Assembly: GCA_964497615.1 (NCBI GenBank)
Contig: CAZCEC010000045.1
Location: 1-51,414, forward strand
Source: CAZCEC01 sp964497615
GTDB taxonomy: Bacteria > Chloroflexota > Anaerolineae > Anaerolineales > UBA6663
Direction of reading: 5' to 3'
Length of the DNA: 51,414 nucleotides
Positions 51,278-51,414 of the stretch are shown here, in pieces (position 1 is the first letter of the stretch; each line of letters starts with the position of its first letter). The translations under genes and the position numbers were made by a program. The notes under the pieces were generated by a model. That model searched no databases and was not told where the DNA came from. It worked only from the letters and a program-made list of their open reading frames with translations.

Positions 51278-51414
51278 TGCTCGGGGCTCCTCTGGGCCAG
51301 TGCCTTTTTGGCGGCCAGCAGCCGAGCGTGGTCGGGGTGCGATTTGTACGCCGGGTCCAGCGGAAAGCAGCCTGAGACCAGGCCGTTGCGCGGGCCGGTG
51401 GTGCAGTCGCTGAA
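51274..51414 (-). CDS. C-terminal fragment of an unidentified gene (partial)
   Basis: The last 46 codons of a gene that enters from beyond the window. The fragment begins FSDCTTGPRNGLVSGCFPLD and continues PAYKSHPDHARLLAAKKALA, ending QRSPEQ. Its TGA overlaps the GH4 start as ATGA, so it is cotranscribed with GH4 and probably also acts on glycans. The two cysteines and the TTGPRNG motif do not remind me of a family I can name with confidence. Confidence 0.6.
   Translation of the reverse strand, partial: FSDCTTGPRNGLVSGCFPLDPAYKSHPDHARLLAAKKALAQRSPEQ

Overview
The window is a high-GC stretch of bacterial chromosome, probably from a Chloroflexota (Anaerolineae-like) genome bin. Three things point there: a sugar-binding lipoprotein whose mature N-terminus is a Val-Glu-Val-Thr-Arg-rich linker (common in that phylum), dispersed perfect palindromes of the GTAGTAGCGA and GACCTGGCAGGTC type, and the overall gene style. 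The phylum call is inference. A 73-base run of N at 35023-35095 shows that the piece is scaffolded. No rRNA, tRNA, transposase, phage gene or CRISPR array was seen.

Layout. (1) 1-6000, plus strand: uronate isomerase uxaC, an asymmetric heterodimeric ABC exporter pair, and a carbon-nitrogen hydrolase. (2) 5997-39765, minus strand: a nearly uninterrupted co-directional array of about 26 genes. Read in transcription order it holds a cupin protein, a sugar ABC importer (binding lipoprotein and two permeases), a beta-propeller protein cut by the gap, a DapA-family lyase, a Gfo/Idh dehydrogenase, a NodB-type deacetylase, a GH78-type rhamnosidase, five tandem sulfatases, an Fe-dependent alcohol dehydrogenase, a second beta-propeller, a GHL10-like barrel protein, a carbon-nitrogen hydrolase, an SGNH hydrolase, a PdxA-like dehydrogenase, a DUF1537 kinase, a third beta-propeller, an alpha/beta hydrolase, another SGNH hydrolase, a second GHL10-like protein and a second DapA-family lyase. 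Fourteen neighbouring pairs overlap at start and stop. (3) 39766-39969: a divergent promoter and operator region with two near-consensus sigma70 promoters and three TATGNCATA sites. (4) 39970-49891, plus strand: a FadR/GntR regulator, a TarD-type dehydratase, two URO-D superfamily proteins, tagaturonate epimerase uxaE, an SDR, gluconokinase and a second GH78 enzyme. (5) 49895-51414, minus strand: a GH4 enzyme of the alpha-galacturonidase type and the tail of another gene.

How it fits together (inference). The locus looks like a utilization system for a sulfated, acylated glycan containing rhamnose and uronic acid. Oligosaccharides would enter through the ABC importer. None of the sulfatases, GH78 enzymes, GH4, barrel, propeller, deacetylase or esterase proteins has a visible signal peptide, so desulfation, deacylation and glycosidic cleavage would take place in the cytoplasm. 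Galacturonate would pass through UxaC, UxaE and the SDR towards mannonate. Acid-sugar side streams would be handled by the TarD-like dehydratase, gluconokinase, the DUF1537/PdxA pair and the DapA-family lyases. The GntR regulator probably controls both divergent arms. Many gene families occur as two to five paralogs, and several of them (GHL10-like pair, propeller trio, URO-D pair) have no assignable substrate.
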